7,141 nt of DNA from Pseudomonadota bacterium (GCA_021779005.1 JAJYBN010000054.1:1-7141); one strand, 5' to 3'; numbered from the stretch's first letter, positions 1 to 7,141 are shown. A program made the numbers and translations. Notes: generated by a model not told the origin, from the letters alone.

Positions 1-3000
1 GGCCGTCCTGAAGTTCGGTGGTGACGCGCGACTGCTGCATCAATAGCGTCTCTGCTTCACGCGCCTGGTTGAGCAACAAGCTCTGCAGGCTGACCAGATC
101 GCTGGTAGATTCACCCAACGCACGCGATAGCTGTTGCAGCATGGAATAGCGATCCAGCTCCAACGGATCAAAATCCGGATTATCGAGCTTGCCGCTTTCC
201 TGCTGGAACTGATGAAGGATCTGTGCCTCAGTTTCGATCTCGAGTTTACGTAACTGGTCACGCAGACGTACCACCGTCTGCTCCAATTCCCCTAGGTTGA
301 AATTGATGGAATGCACCTGCTGTTCCAGGCGTGAACGGTATATACCTACTTCGCCGGCATAGTTGAGTGCGTTTTCAAGCAAATCTGCGCGCACGCGTAC
401 CAGCTCGTGCTGGATGCGCGAGGCAGTGCGGCGTTCGGCGACACCACCCAATGCGGCTTCGGCGGCATCTACGGCTTCTTCTGTTTCACTTTCAGCCTCA
501 GCCTCGGATTCAGCTTCGACTTCCTGTGGTTGCGTAGGTAATTCCCTGAGCGGCGGTGGTGTCACAGACGATGGTCTTGATTCGAACCGGTCTTCAGGTC
601 GTTCCGGTTCCAACTCCTCATCCACGGTGTGGCCATGCACCTGACGCAGGTCCGCAACCAAATCCGCAGCATCCACGATCGGCTTGCTGGCATGGCTTTG
701 TTCCAGCATGCGATGCAACCGGTCTACCGAACGATTCAGCAGCGCCATAATTTCCGTGGATACGGCGATGCGTCCATCGACTACATCAGTCAGTACAGTT
801 TCCAGCTCATGGCTCAAATCGCCCATCGGAGTCAAGCCCGCCATGCGCGCGCCGCCCTTGAGCGTGTGTAGATTGCGCTGCAATTGCATGACCAGCTGGG
901 GGTCATCGCGCTTCCGCGTCCACTGGTTAAGTGTGCCGTCGGTGGCATCCAGCAGTTCGGTGGCTTCCTCAAAAAATATCGCCGCCAGATCCGCATCAAA
1001 ATCCTTAAGATCAGAAAGTTGCACATAGCGTAGCGGCTGTTCCGGTCGAATCACGGCATGTTTGATGCTCTCAACCTGCCGTTCTTCTGCGGATTGTATT
1101 TGCAATTGGAGTCTGACACGCTTCAACAAAGCGTCGTCCAGTAATGCGGTGTCATGGCCTGTGTCGAGCGCTTTGACCATGCTGCGTGCAGTGTCCAGCA
1201 CCTCAACGAGTAATGCCAGGATATCTTCAGGGACTTGATTATCGCGGGCGCTTAGATCCATAAGATAGCGCTGCACCGGTTCGGTCAGCATTGCTATACC
1301 GGCAATGCCCGCCATCGAGGCACTGCCGTACAGGGTATGCATGCTGCGCACCAGTTCTTCATCGGGCACGCGTTTATCCGGTTTTTTTCGCGCTTGATCA
1401 AGGAACGCGGCCAGCACTCCAAGATGCCCCTGTGCTTCACGGGTAAAGATTGCGTGCAGACGGGAATCCATGCCTGGAGCTGTAGCCGGCGATTCTTCAC
1501 CCTCGGTCACACGCTTGCTCCTTTTGCGAGGTGCTGGATGAGAATCTGTGGCATGAACTTGCTTATCCGCCATCATCGCGGGCAGTGCTGGCTGCTCACC
1601 ATGACTGAATGCGATGGCCGCCTCCATAAGCGGCTGGATATCACTTCGTGGCGTGGTCCCAACTTCCAGTTGTTCAACCAATTCCGGCAGTGTTGATATG
1701 GCGCGCTCCATTAATGCAAACATGTCATCCGTCGGATCGATAGTCTGATCTATGACCCGGTTCAACATGTTCTCGAACGACCAGGCAAATTCACCGATAA
1801 GACGCGCCCCAACCATTCGGCCGCTGCCTTTCAAGGTGTGCAAAGAACGCCGCACCGTGGTGAGCGCTTCGCGATCGGCTGGATTGGAGCGCCAGCGCGG
1901 AAAATTCTCACGTAATGAACGCAGCTCTTCCTGGGCCTCCTCCAGGAAGATCTCAAGAATTTCAGGATCCACTTCGCCTAATGGCACAACAGCTGGACCC
2001 TCAGTCGAGGGTTGCGTCGGCCTCGCAGGCGCTTCTAAAGGCAAATCGGATGGCGATAGGGTTGTCTGCGGTGACGCTGTGGTTACTAAGGCTGGCTTAC
2101 TTGCATCCAACGGCACGATATTCTCTACCGCAATCGTGGATGCGGGCTCTATGGTTATGTTCTCAGCCTCCGCTACCGAGGAGACCAGCCCGACCGTGGA
2201 TACGGCTGCATTACCGGCATCGGCTTCGACTGCCGCGTCGGAATATTCCCGGCCGACAGGAAATCCCAGGTTGGCGACACAGGCTTCGGCATTGTCGAGC
2301 ATCGATAACGGGTTGCCGCGCCCCTGCTGGATGGCTTCAAGATAAAATTCGACGCTGACGATTGCGTCCGCCATGCGGTCGAGTTCATTTTGTGTGGGCA
2401 TCGCGGTGCCTGCCAGCAGGCGCTTATGGATGTACTGGCGCATGCTTTCCAGTAGCAGCACTACGCGTTCCATCTGCAGGAATCGCAGACTCGCCTGGAT
2501 TTCTCCAATACACTGAGGCAGGGTTTGCAGGCCATCCATACTGGATGGATCATTCACGAAATCAACAATAGTTTCCTTGATGCGAGCCAGGTTGATAATG
2601 GATTCGCGGATTACGGCATTCTGGACATCACGCAGACCGGTCCATTCTCCACCAGTGGCACTGCCTGCCTGCTCGCTACCCACAGGTGCAACCAGCCCCA
2701 TCATAGCTTCGTCAAGTTGGCTTTCTACGCGCACAATACCGCTTGCGATCTCCATGGTTGCGCCCTCATCCGGGACGCGCCGACCCTCGAGAATCTCTTT
2801 GAGATGTCCGCGTTCGGTCTCAAGTAAGGCGCGTAACTTCGGGAGTCCCAGCACGCTGAGGGTATCCGCTACTTTCTTGAGCAATGTGTCCAAAGGCGCA
2901 AATTCGGCTATATCGGATTTGCCCATACGTACAAAGATATCGAGGGTATCCTTGATGCGCGTGATGTCTTCTTGAATGGCACCGGATACGGTACGCATCA

Positions 3001-3940
3001 GATTGATGTTGGGACCCGAAATTTTCTCCCGGTTATCCTCAACCTCGCTGGCCTCAGGCAGCAGGTCGACGAGTTTGAAGGATTCCTTGATAGCCGCGAT
3101 GCGTTGGCCGCTGGTTGTGGCGCGACCGATGTAGTAAAGCAGGTTATTGACCAGCTCCTTGGCGGGATCTTCCGTTACCTGCACCTCGCCCTGGTCTGCA
3201 AGCCGTTTGATCTGGCGGTCAACCTGGCCAAGCAGTTGCTTAAGACTCACATCCGCCTGTATGCCGCCCTCTCGCAGACCCTCGATGATGCCGCCCACTA
3301 TCCACCAGAGCTCAAACACCGCAGGTGTAGTGGCAACCTGCTCGAGTTTCTCAGCGGTATCAGCCAGTACTGCCAGGTGTTTCTCCACATGGTCGCCTTT
3401 GTACCAGCTGAGCAGTGCCACCTGGAACTTGGGGCGCAACCTGCCTGCCAGACTCCTGATATCCGCCACCTTGGTGGCAGGCGCACGACCGACAACACTC
3501 GCTGAACGCCCCGCCAGGTTGTAGGCAAACAAGGCACTCTCGGACAATAGCGGCTGATTGCGCACTGCACGCAAATCGTTGAGCAGTGAAAGTAATGCCA
3601 GCGGCACGTCACGGCGGCCGCCGATGACCCGTTCAAGATAATCCGGGAGTTGCAGCATGGCACGCATGATTACTTCGAAGGCTGCGTCACTGCGCTGCAG
3701 TTCGCCGGATTTAAGGCCACGCACCACTGATTCCATTTCTTCGGCGAGCATGGCAGCGCCATAGACTTCGACGATACGCAATGTGCCCTGCACCTGGTGC
3801 AACAGTTCCAGGCATTGGTTAAGTGCTTCATCGCCATCTGGATGCTCGACATAAGCCTCGAGGGCCTGCCGGGCACGCGCCAAAGTGTGATCAAGTTCAT
3901 TCTTGATCCACAGCAACGAGTCGGATGCGACTTGACTCAT
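1..3940 (-). CDS. chpA: ChpA/PilL, hybrid histidine kinase of the Pil-Chp system (5' part)
   Basis: The frame stays open for 1313 codons from ATG 3940-3938 and runs off the left edge. It encodes the cytoplasmic CheA-like kinase that phosphorylates PilG and PilH. Modules in order: an N-terminal FimL/HPt-like domain with His48 (LLHQVQGTLRIVEVYG); two HPt-like regions without His, the first with Thr352 at the His position (TLLKKVADTLSVLG), the second near 475-479 (LPQCIGEIQASL); a Ser/Thr/Pro-rich linker at about 565-655; HPt with His701 (HTLKGSGRMVG); HPt with His868 (HTLYGSASMAG, Tyr replacing the usual Lys); HPt with His1025 (HTLKGGARMAG); an acidic linker at about 1140-1165; and the start of the CheA dimerisation domain from about 1178 (ELVRVRADLLENALNYAGEVG). 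The ATPase, CheW-like and receiver domains expected of the family lie outside the window. The start is the only in-frame candidate; a weak GGTG precedes it by five bases, 28 bases after pilJ. No frameshift was found. Confidence 0.95.
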   Translation of the reverse strand, partial: MSQVASDSLLWIKNELDHTLARARQALEAYVEHPDGDEALNQCLELLHQVQGTLRIVEVYGAAMLAEEMESVVRGLKSGELQRSDAAFEVIMRAMLQLPDYLERVIGGRRDVPLALLSLLNDLRAVRNQPLLSESALFAYNLAGRSASVVGRAPATKVADIRSLAGRLRPKFQVALLSWYKGDHVEKHLAVLADTAEKLEQVATTPAVFELWWIVGGIIEGLREGGIQADVSLKQLLGQVDRQIKRLADQGEVQVTEDPAKELVNNLLYYIGRATTSGQRIAAIKESFKLVDLLPEASEVEDNREKISGPNINLMRTVSGAIQEDITRIKDTLDIFVRMGKSDIAEFAPLDTLLKKVADTLSVLGLPKLRALLETERGHLKEILEGRRVPDEGATMEIASGIVRVESQLDEAMMGLVAPVGSEQAGSATGGEWTGLRDVQNAVIRESIINLARIKETIVDFVNDPSSMDGLQTLPQCIGEIQASLRFLQMERVVLLLESMRQYIHKRLLAGTAMPTQNELDRMADAIVSVEFYLEAIQQGRGNPLSMLDNAEACVANLGFPVGREYSDAAVEADAGNAAVSTVGLVSSVAEAENITIEPASTIAVENIVPLDASKPALVTTASPQTTLSPSDLPLEAPARPTQPSTEGPAVVPLGEVDPEILEIFLEEAQEELRSLRENFPRWRSNPADREALTTVRRSLHTLKGSGRMVGARLIGEFAWSFENMLNRVIDQTIDPTDDMFALMERAISTLPELVEQLEVGTTPRSDIQPLMEAAIAFSHGEQPALPAMMADKQVHATDSHPAPRKRSKRVTEGEESPATAPGMDSRLHAIFTREAQGHLGVLAAFLDQARKKPDKRVPDEELVRSMHTLYGSASMAGIAGIAMLTEPVQRYLMDLSARDNQVPEDILALLVEVLDTARSMVKALDTGHDTALLDDALLKRVRLQLQIQSAEERQVESIKHAVIRPEQPLRYVQLSDLKDFDADLAAIFFEEATELLDATDGTLNQWTRKRDDPQLVMQLQRNLHTLKGGARMAGLTPMGDLSHELETVLTDVVDGRIAVSTEIMALLNRSVDRLHRMLEQSHASKPIVDAADLVADLRQVHGHTVDEELEPERPEDRFESRPSSVTPPPLRELPTQPQEVEAESEAEAESETEEAVDAAEAALGGVAERRTASRIQHELVRVRADLLENALNYAGEVGIYRSRLEQQVHSINFNLGELEQTVVRLRDQLRKLEIETEAQILHQFQQESGKLDNPDFDPLELDRYSMLQQLSRALGESTSDLVSLQSLLLNQAREAETLLMQQSRVTTELQDG

Positions 3941-3961
3941 ATCTGCACCGTAGAAAATCTA

Positions 3962-3975
3962 TGCGTGATCACGCA
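3962..3975. repeat. 14-bp perfect palindrome over the pilJ stop codon
   Basis: TGCGTGATCACGCA equals its own reverse complement and contains the pilJ TGA stop. It lies 22 bases before the chpA start. It has no loop, so a stable RNA hairpin is unlikely. A protein-binding site is possible in principle, but one palindrome of this length in 7 kb is not far from chance expectation, so the functional meaning is doubtful. Confidence 0.3.
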
Positions 3976-6050
3976 ACGTCGCCTTGCATCGGCGGTGATT
4001 GAACGATGATCATTGTTTCCTGGTTGCTGCCACCCGGCAATTTGAAGCCGGATACCGACTTACGCATTTCCGTGGCCAGTGCCGCGAGCTTTCCGATGGA
4101 CTGGGCCGTGGTCATGGTGCCTTCAGTCGTCTGGGCGGTGATCTCGCGAATCACGTTCATGGTCCGAGTCATCTCGCCTGCGGTCTGAGCCTGCTGGCGT
4201 GCGGAACTGGAAATGCTCTGCACCAGAGTGGCGATGTTGTTGGCTACTTTCTCGATTTCATCCAGTGACGTACCGGCGTTTTCGGCTAGTTGCGCACCGC
4301 TCACCACACCCGCGGTGGATTGTTCCATCGAGATAACTGCTTCATTGGTGTCGGTCTGAATGGTCTTCACCAGTGCTTCGATCTGGCGGGTAGCGTTGGC
4401 AGATCGTTCCGCCAGGCGCTGCACTTCGTCCGCCACCACCGCAAATCCTCGGCCCGCCTCACCGGCCATAGATGCCTGGATAGCGGCGTTCAAGGCCAGG
4501 ATGTTGGTTTGCTCGGCGATGTCGTTGATAAGTTCCACGATGTCTCCGATTTCCTGTGACGATTCGCCTAGCCGTTTGATGCGTTTGGAGGTCTCCTGGA
4601 TGGTTTCGCGGATGTTGTTCATACCGTCAATCGTGCGGCGCACCGCTTCGCCGCCCTTGTGGGCGATGTCCACGGATTGTTGTGCCACTTTCGAGGAACG
4701 GTCGGCATTCAAGGAGACCTGTTCAATGGAATGCGCCATCTGGGTGATGGAAGTGGATGCAGTATTGATCTGCTTGCTCTGGTTTTTGGAGGCTTCAGCC
4801 AGATGAGTGGCCGTGGCCTGGGTCTGGCGGGCGGCGGCGTCCACCTGCACTGCGGTGTCGTTGATGGTACGCACCAAGCCGCGCAATGCCTCGAGGGCGT
4901 AATTGATGGAGTCAGCGATGGCACCAGTGATGTCCTCACTGACGGTTGCCTGGACAGTGAGGTCGCCGTCGGCCAAAGAACCGAGCTCATCCAGGAGCCG
5001 CAGAATGGCCTGCTGGTTACGTTCATTCTGATCGCGCTGCATATTCGCTGTACGGCGGGCATCCCCGCCAAGCACATAGATCCAGAGGATGAAAAGCAGC
5101 AGTAACAGGCCGATGGCTCCCAACACATAGGCCACGATTGGCCGGAACATGCTGCCGCTAACTTGCTGCGTGTAGCTGTTGTTGATGGCCTGGGTGGTGG
5201 TCAACATCTGGTCACTGAGGGCGTGAATTGCCTGATCCGCTGTCTGCACATTTACCAGCAGATTTAATAGCGGCGCTATGGAATTGAGGTTGTTATTGAG
5301 TTTACTGAATTGTTCATTGATGCTTCGCAAGGGAGCCAGAAGACCCGGATCAGTGATGGCGGTAATTCCCAGTTGCGAGTCACCGTCCAACATGGCGCGG
5401 GTGATGCGTGTGTAGCTCTGGATGGAGTCCGGCAGCTCTTTGGCTACAAAAGCAGTGTCGCCGTGGCCGCCGGTCACCAGCAAATTCACATCGCGTTGGA
5501 TGAGTTGACCGTAATAGCCTTGTTTGGCGGCATACACCACGGCATTTCGTCCGGTGCCACTCTTGGCAAGCTGATTGGTTAAGTTGTTCCATGACTGGAT
5601 CAGGCCGGGCATGGCTTGGTTGATGCCCGCCGCTGCCTGATTGGCCGCCAGAATCGAGTCATGTGCGCTAAGGATGGTCTGTGCCGCAGTGCGCGCTTGG
5701 GCCCATTGTCCCTGGAGCACGTTTAATTCAGATAAGATTTCGCCGGTAGCTGCCGGCATGAGGGTCTTTGGATCACCACTGACCATGAGTTTCATGGACG
5801 TATCGAATTGATCACTGGCTTTGCGCAGATCCTTGAATGCATCATCGTTGCCAGCAACAGCCAGTTCAGAGGAGCGTGCCAGGGTCTGGGAAATCAAAGA
5901 TTGTTGGGCGTTCAATGACAGGAATTCGCTGTCACGGGTCGAGTTGCTTGCCACAGCAACCAGATCCCAAATCGCCAGCCCAATCAACATGAATGCCAGT
6001 ATCAACAACAGATACAAGGCTCTATTAGAACGTTTTTGTATCTCAGCCAT
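3969..6050 (-). CDS. pilJ: PilJ, membrane chemoreceptor of the type IV pilus system
   Basis: A methyl-accepting chemotaxis protein of 693 residues from the preferred ATG (696 from the GTG at 6059), close to P. aeruginosa PilJ at about 682. Membrane segment 1 lies at about 10-32 ([17 protein letters not shown]). A mostly helical periplasmic sensing region follows to about 302, then membrane segment 2 at about 303-327 ([20 protein letters not shown]). A HAMP domain follows to about 395 ([19 protein letters not shown]). The signalling coiled coil has its hairpin tip at about 506-550. The tip reads [21 protein letters not shown], with Gln-Ala-Ser-Met in place of the Glu-Ala-Ala-Arg of most chemoreceptors; this variant is typical of PilJ. 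The protein ends soon after GFKLPGG, with no CheR-tethering pentapeptide. It should sense pilus or surface state and control ChpA through PilI. It sits 58 bases after pilI, a gap with no evident terminator. Stop TGA at 3971-3969. Confidence 0.96.
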   Translation of the reverse strand: MAEIQKRSNRALYLLLILAFMLIGLAIWDLVAVASNSTRDSEFLSLNAQQSLISQTLARSSELAVAGNDDAFKDLRKASDQFDTSMKLMVSGDPKTLMPAATGEILSELNVLQGQWAQARTAAQTILSAHDSILAANQAAAGINQAMPGLIQSWNNLTNQLAKSGTGRNAVVYAAKQGYYGQLIQRDVNLLVTGGHGDTAFVAKELPDSIQSYTRITRAMLDGDSQLGITAITDPGLLAPLRSINEQFSKLNNNLNSIAPLLNLLVNVQTADQAIHALSDQMLTTTQAINNSYTQQVSGSMFRPIVAYVLGAIGLLLLLFILWIYVLGGDARRTANMQRDQNERNQQAILRLLDELGSLADGDLTVQATVSEDITGAIADSINYALEALRGLVRTINDTAVQVDAAARQTQATATHLAEASKNQSKQINTASTSITQMAHSIEQVSLNADRSSKVAQQSVDIAHKGGEAVRRTIDGMNNIRETIQETSKRIKRLGESSQEIGDIVELINDIAEQTNILALNAAIQASMAGEAGRGFAVVADEVQRLAERSANATRQIEALVKTIQTDTNEAVISMEQSTAGVVSGAQLAENAGTSLDEIEKVANNIATLVQSISSSARQQAQTAGEMTRTMNVIREITAQTTEGTMTTAQSIGKLAALATEMRKSVSGFKLPGGSNQETMIIVQSPPMQGDVA

Positions 6051-6055
6051 TTTGG

Positions 6056-6062
6056 TCACCTT
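6056..6062 (-). promoter_or_regulatory. Shine-Dalgarno site that decides the pilJ start
   Basis: The coding strand reads AAGGTGA, five bases (CCAAA), then ATG at 6050-6048. AAGGTGA pairs well with the end of 16S rRNA. The GTG inside this motif (6059-6057) would give a protein three residues longer, but it has only a T-rich stretch with no ribosome binding site in front of it. The ATG is therefore preferred. Confidence 0.65.
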
Positions 6063-6108
6063 AAAAAAGTCTGTTTCAAATTTGGCCGCAGTGATTCTCG
6101 CTGTTTAC

Positions 6109-6663
6109 TCAGCGGGCGGCATCCAAGAACGATGGGTTTTCAACCAGCGCCGGCACGCTCAACACACCCCAAGTCTCATCGCCAGCACTATAGGCACCTG
6201 CGATGAATGGCGTCATCCCGGGCATTAATTCCGGCAAGGATTCCGCCCGTTCTGAAAGCACGAATCGCCGGAAGCCGCGCACTTCGTCCACGAGTAACCC
6301 TGCCGGGATATCGGGATGGTTCACCATGAGCACACGCGCCATTCGGCCGATATCGGTTGGTGCGCCGCCAAAAAAAAGATTCAGGTCCGTGACTGGCAGC
6401 AGCTGACCTCGGACATTGGCGAGGCCCAGCAGCCATGGTTTTGCACCTGGTAACTTCGTGACACCAGGATATGGCAGAACCTCGCGCACTTCTTCGCGCG
6501 CAGCCACCAGATAGGTATTGGCTACGCGAAAACCAACTCCCACCCATTCTTCCTGCTGCACGGCCTCGCGGCCGCGGCCAGATGCTGCAATAAGACTGCG
6601 TCGTTCGAGCTCCTGAAGGAGATCAAACGGCCGGCTACGAAGGTCAACAAGCGCGGTAGCCAT
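6109..6663 (-). CDS. pilI: PilI, CheW-type coupling protein of the Pil-Chp system
   Basis: A 184-residue cytoplasmic adaptor that links the receptor PilJ to the kinase ChpA. Residues 1-35 form a short lead-in (FDLLQELERRSL) and about 37-178 form the CheW domain. Typical CheW elements are GLANVRGQLLPVTDL at 80-94, which matches the family's N-x-R-G-x-x-x-P-V-x-D-L core, and GLLVDEVRGFRRF at 122-134. Start ATG at 6663-6661, one base after the pilH stop. There is no clear Shine-Dalgarno site ahead of it, so translation is probably coupled to pilH. Stop TGA at 6111-6109. A run of eight T bases on the coding strand (6377-6370) encodes Leu-Phe-Phe around residues 96-98. Length is close to P. aeruginosa PilI. 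No key residue appears to be missing. Confidence 0.94.
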   Translation of the reverse strand: MATALVDLRSRPFDLLQELERRSLIAASGRGREAVQQEEWVGVGFRVANTYLVAAREEVREVLPYPGVTKLPGAKPWLLGLANVRGQLLPVTDLNLFFGGAPTDIGRMARVLMVNHPDIPAGLLVDEVRGFRRFVLSERAESLPELMPGMTPFIAGAYSAGDETWGVLSVPALVENPSFLDAAR

Positions 6664-6664
6664 A

Positions 6665-7030
6665 TCAGCCGTGCGTCACTTCGCGAATCTTGTCTACCAC
6701 CTGCCTCTCGGTGACAGGCTTTGGCAGATAAGCGACTGCTCCCTGACGCATTCCCCAGATCTTGTCTGTCTCCTGATCCTTGGTGGTCACGATGACTACC
6801 GGTATCGAGGATGTCTCCGGGTCCTTGGAAAGCTGGCGTGTGGCCTGAAATCCGCTCATCCCGGGCATCACCACATCCATAATGATGGCATCGGGTTTGT
6901 TAGCACGCGCTTTCTGAATGCCTTCCTCGCCGCTTTCCGCGCTTAAGGTTTCAAATCCGTGTTTCTCCAGCCATGTTTTAAGCACATGGACTTCCGTGGG
7001 TGAATCGTCAACGATAAGTACTGTCGCCAG
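6665..7030 (-). CDS. pilH: PilH, CheY-like response regulator of twitching motility
   Basis: A stand-alone receiver domain of 121 residues, which is also the usual PilH length. It acts in the cytoplasm, taking phosphate from ChpA; in the family PilH promotes pilus retraction and may act as a phosphate sink. Counting from the CTG start, the acidic pair is Asp8-Asp9 (ATVLIVDDSPTE), the phosphoacceptor is Asp52 (IIMDVVMPGMSGFQATRQL), the switch Thr lies at 82-83 (VIVTTKDQETDKIWG) and the conserved Lys is 104 (YLPKPV). Asp52 has the same number as the phosphorylated residue of P. aeruginosa PilH. The first in-frame GTG (6985) would remove the first 15 residues, including Asp8-Asp9, so it cannot be the true start. 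No ATG, GTG or TTG lies between the in-frame TAG at 7033-7031 and the acidic pair. CTG is therefore the apparent start. Stop TGA at 6667-6665, one base before pilI. Confidence 0.95.
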   Translation of the reverse strand: MATVLIVDDSPTEVHVLKTWLEKHGFETLSAESGEEGIQKARANKPDAIIMDVVMPGMSGFQATRQLSKDPETSSIPVVIVTTKDQETDKIWGMRQGAVAYLPKPVTERQVVDKIREVTHG

Positions 7031-7037
7031 CTATAGT

Positions 7038-7042
7038 CTCCT
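7038..7042 (-). promoter_or_regulatory. Shine-Dalgarno site of pilH, which decides its CTG start
   Basis: On the minus strand AGGAG is followed by seven bases (ACTATAG) and then CTG. This is a strong ribosome binding site at a normal distance. It lies in the 17-base gap between the pilG stop and pilH. The TAG directly before the CTG is in the pilH frame, so the reading frame cannot start any further upstream. Together these place the pilH start at the CTG at 7030-7028. Confidence 0.75.
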
Positions 7043-7047
7043 GGGAG

Positions 7048-7141
7048 TCAGTCTTTGGCGGCGCCTGCTTGCGCCGGGTCCGGAGTTTTATGTACATGAT
7101 GCTGTATTGCCTCCACCAATTCGTCCTTGGTGAATGGCTTG
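7048..7141 (-). CDS. pilG: PilG, type IV pilus response regulator (3' end only)
   Basis: This is the C-terminal tail of a CheY-like receiver, cut by the right edge; 30 codons and a TGA stop (7050-7048) are visible. The visible part begins with Lys-Pro-Phe, which matches the conserved Lys followed by Pro near the end of receiver domains. It continues with an amphipathic stretch (TKDELVEAIQHHV) that fits helix 5 of the fold, then a short tail rich in Pro and Ala (HKTPDPAQAGAAKD). The PilG assignment rests mainly on position: it lies directly upstream of pilH, pilI, pilJ and chpA, as in Pseudomonas and Xanthomonas. In the family PilG is the receiver that takes phosphate from ChpA and promotes pilus extension. 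The phosphoacceptor Asp and the start lie outside the window. Another CheY-like receiver cannot be excluded from 30 residues. Confidence 0.85.
   Translation of the reverse strand, partial: KPFTKDELVEAIQHHVHKTPDPAQAGAAKD

Noticed and set aside
1752..2345. A 197-codon open frame on the plus strand
   Set aside because: It lies antisense to chpA, is rich in Ser, Ala and Thr as expected for a shadow frame, matches no family I recognise, and the opposite strand encodes clear ChpA modules throughout.
2532..2548. Inverted repeat CCATCCA-TAC-TGGATGG
   Set aside because: It lies inside chpA codons, has a three-base loop and no T run, and is most likely accidental.
2972..3505. A 177-codon open frame on the plus strand
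   Set aside because: It is antisense to the N-terminal part of chpA, with no recognisable domain and no convincing ribosome binding site.
3612..3623. 12-bp palindrome CGGCGGCCGCCG
   Set aside because: It falls in chpA codons for Gly-Gly-Arg-Arg and reflects GC-rich codon use.
3969..6059. pilJ starting at the GTG at 6059
   Set aside because: The GTG lies inside the AAGGTGA motif that serves the ATG nine bases downstream, and has no ribosome binding site of its own. The difference is only three residues and is not certain.
6063..6108. A terminator or promoter between pilI and pilJ, suggested by a run of six T bases on the coding strand
   Set aside because: No GC-rich hairpin precedes the T run and no good -35/-10 pair is visible. 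The gap looks like a plain leader inside the operon.
6665..6985. pilH starting at the GTG at 6985
   Set aside because: This would delete the first strand of the receiver and the essential Asp pair, although the upstream codons encode exactly those residues in frame.

Overview
This window is an ordinary but nearly complete piece of a type IV pilus chemosensory (Pil-Chp) operon. Every gene lies on the minus strand. Read in the direction of transcription, from the right edge to the left, the order is pilG (only its last 30 codons), pilH, pilI, pilJ and chpA/pilL (1313 codons, cut by the left edge before the kinase core). No gene on the plus strand is supported: the open frames there are antisense shadows of these genes.

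The gene order, the spacing and the PilJ- and PilH-specific motifs point to a gammaproteobacterium. The DNA is moderately GC-rich (by eye, mid-50s percent). The order resembles Pseudomonas, Xanthomonas/Xylella and Acinetobacter loci, except that the CheR-type methyltransferase gene pilK, which sits between pilJ and chpA in Pseudomonas aeruginosa, is absent here. Only 28 bases separate pilJ from chpA. The sequence does not allow a genus call.

Layout on the minus strand: 7141-7048 pilG 3' end; 17-base gap; 7030-6665 pilH; 1-base gap; 6663-6109 pilI; 58-base gap; 6050-3969 pilJ; 28-base gap; 3940 to beyond 1 chpA. No gap is longer than 60 bases, and no convincing promoter or terminator is visible inside, so the genes probably share one transcript whose promoter lies to the right of the window.

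How the parts should work together, from knowledge of the Pil-Chp family: PilJ, a membrane chemoreceptor, senses pilus or surface state in the periplasm. PilI (CheW-type) couples it to the large hybrid histidine kinase ChpA. ChpA passes phosphoryl groups through its phosphotransfer modules to the receivers PilG and PilH, which set pilus extension and retraction, and in Pseudomonas also cAMP level.

Points that deserve a second look are the apparent CTG start codon of pilH, the missing pilK, the mixed array of canonical and degenerate phosphotransfer modules in ChpA (one with Thr where His is expected), and two long homopolymers (T8 in pilI, A7 in chpA) that could be slippage sites. I see no mobile element, CRISPR array, RNA gene or novel system in this window.
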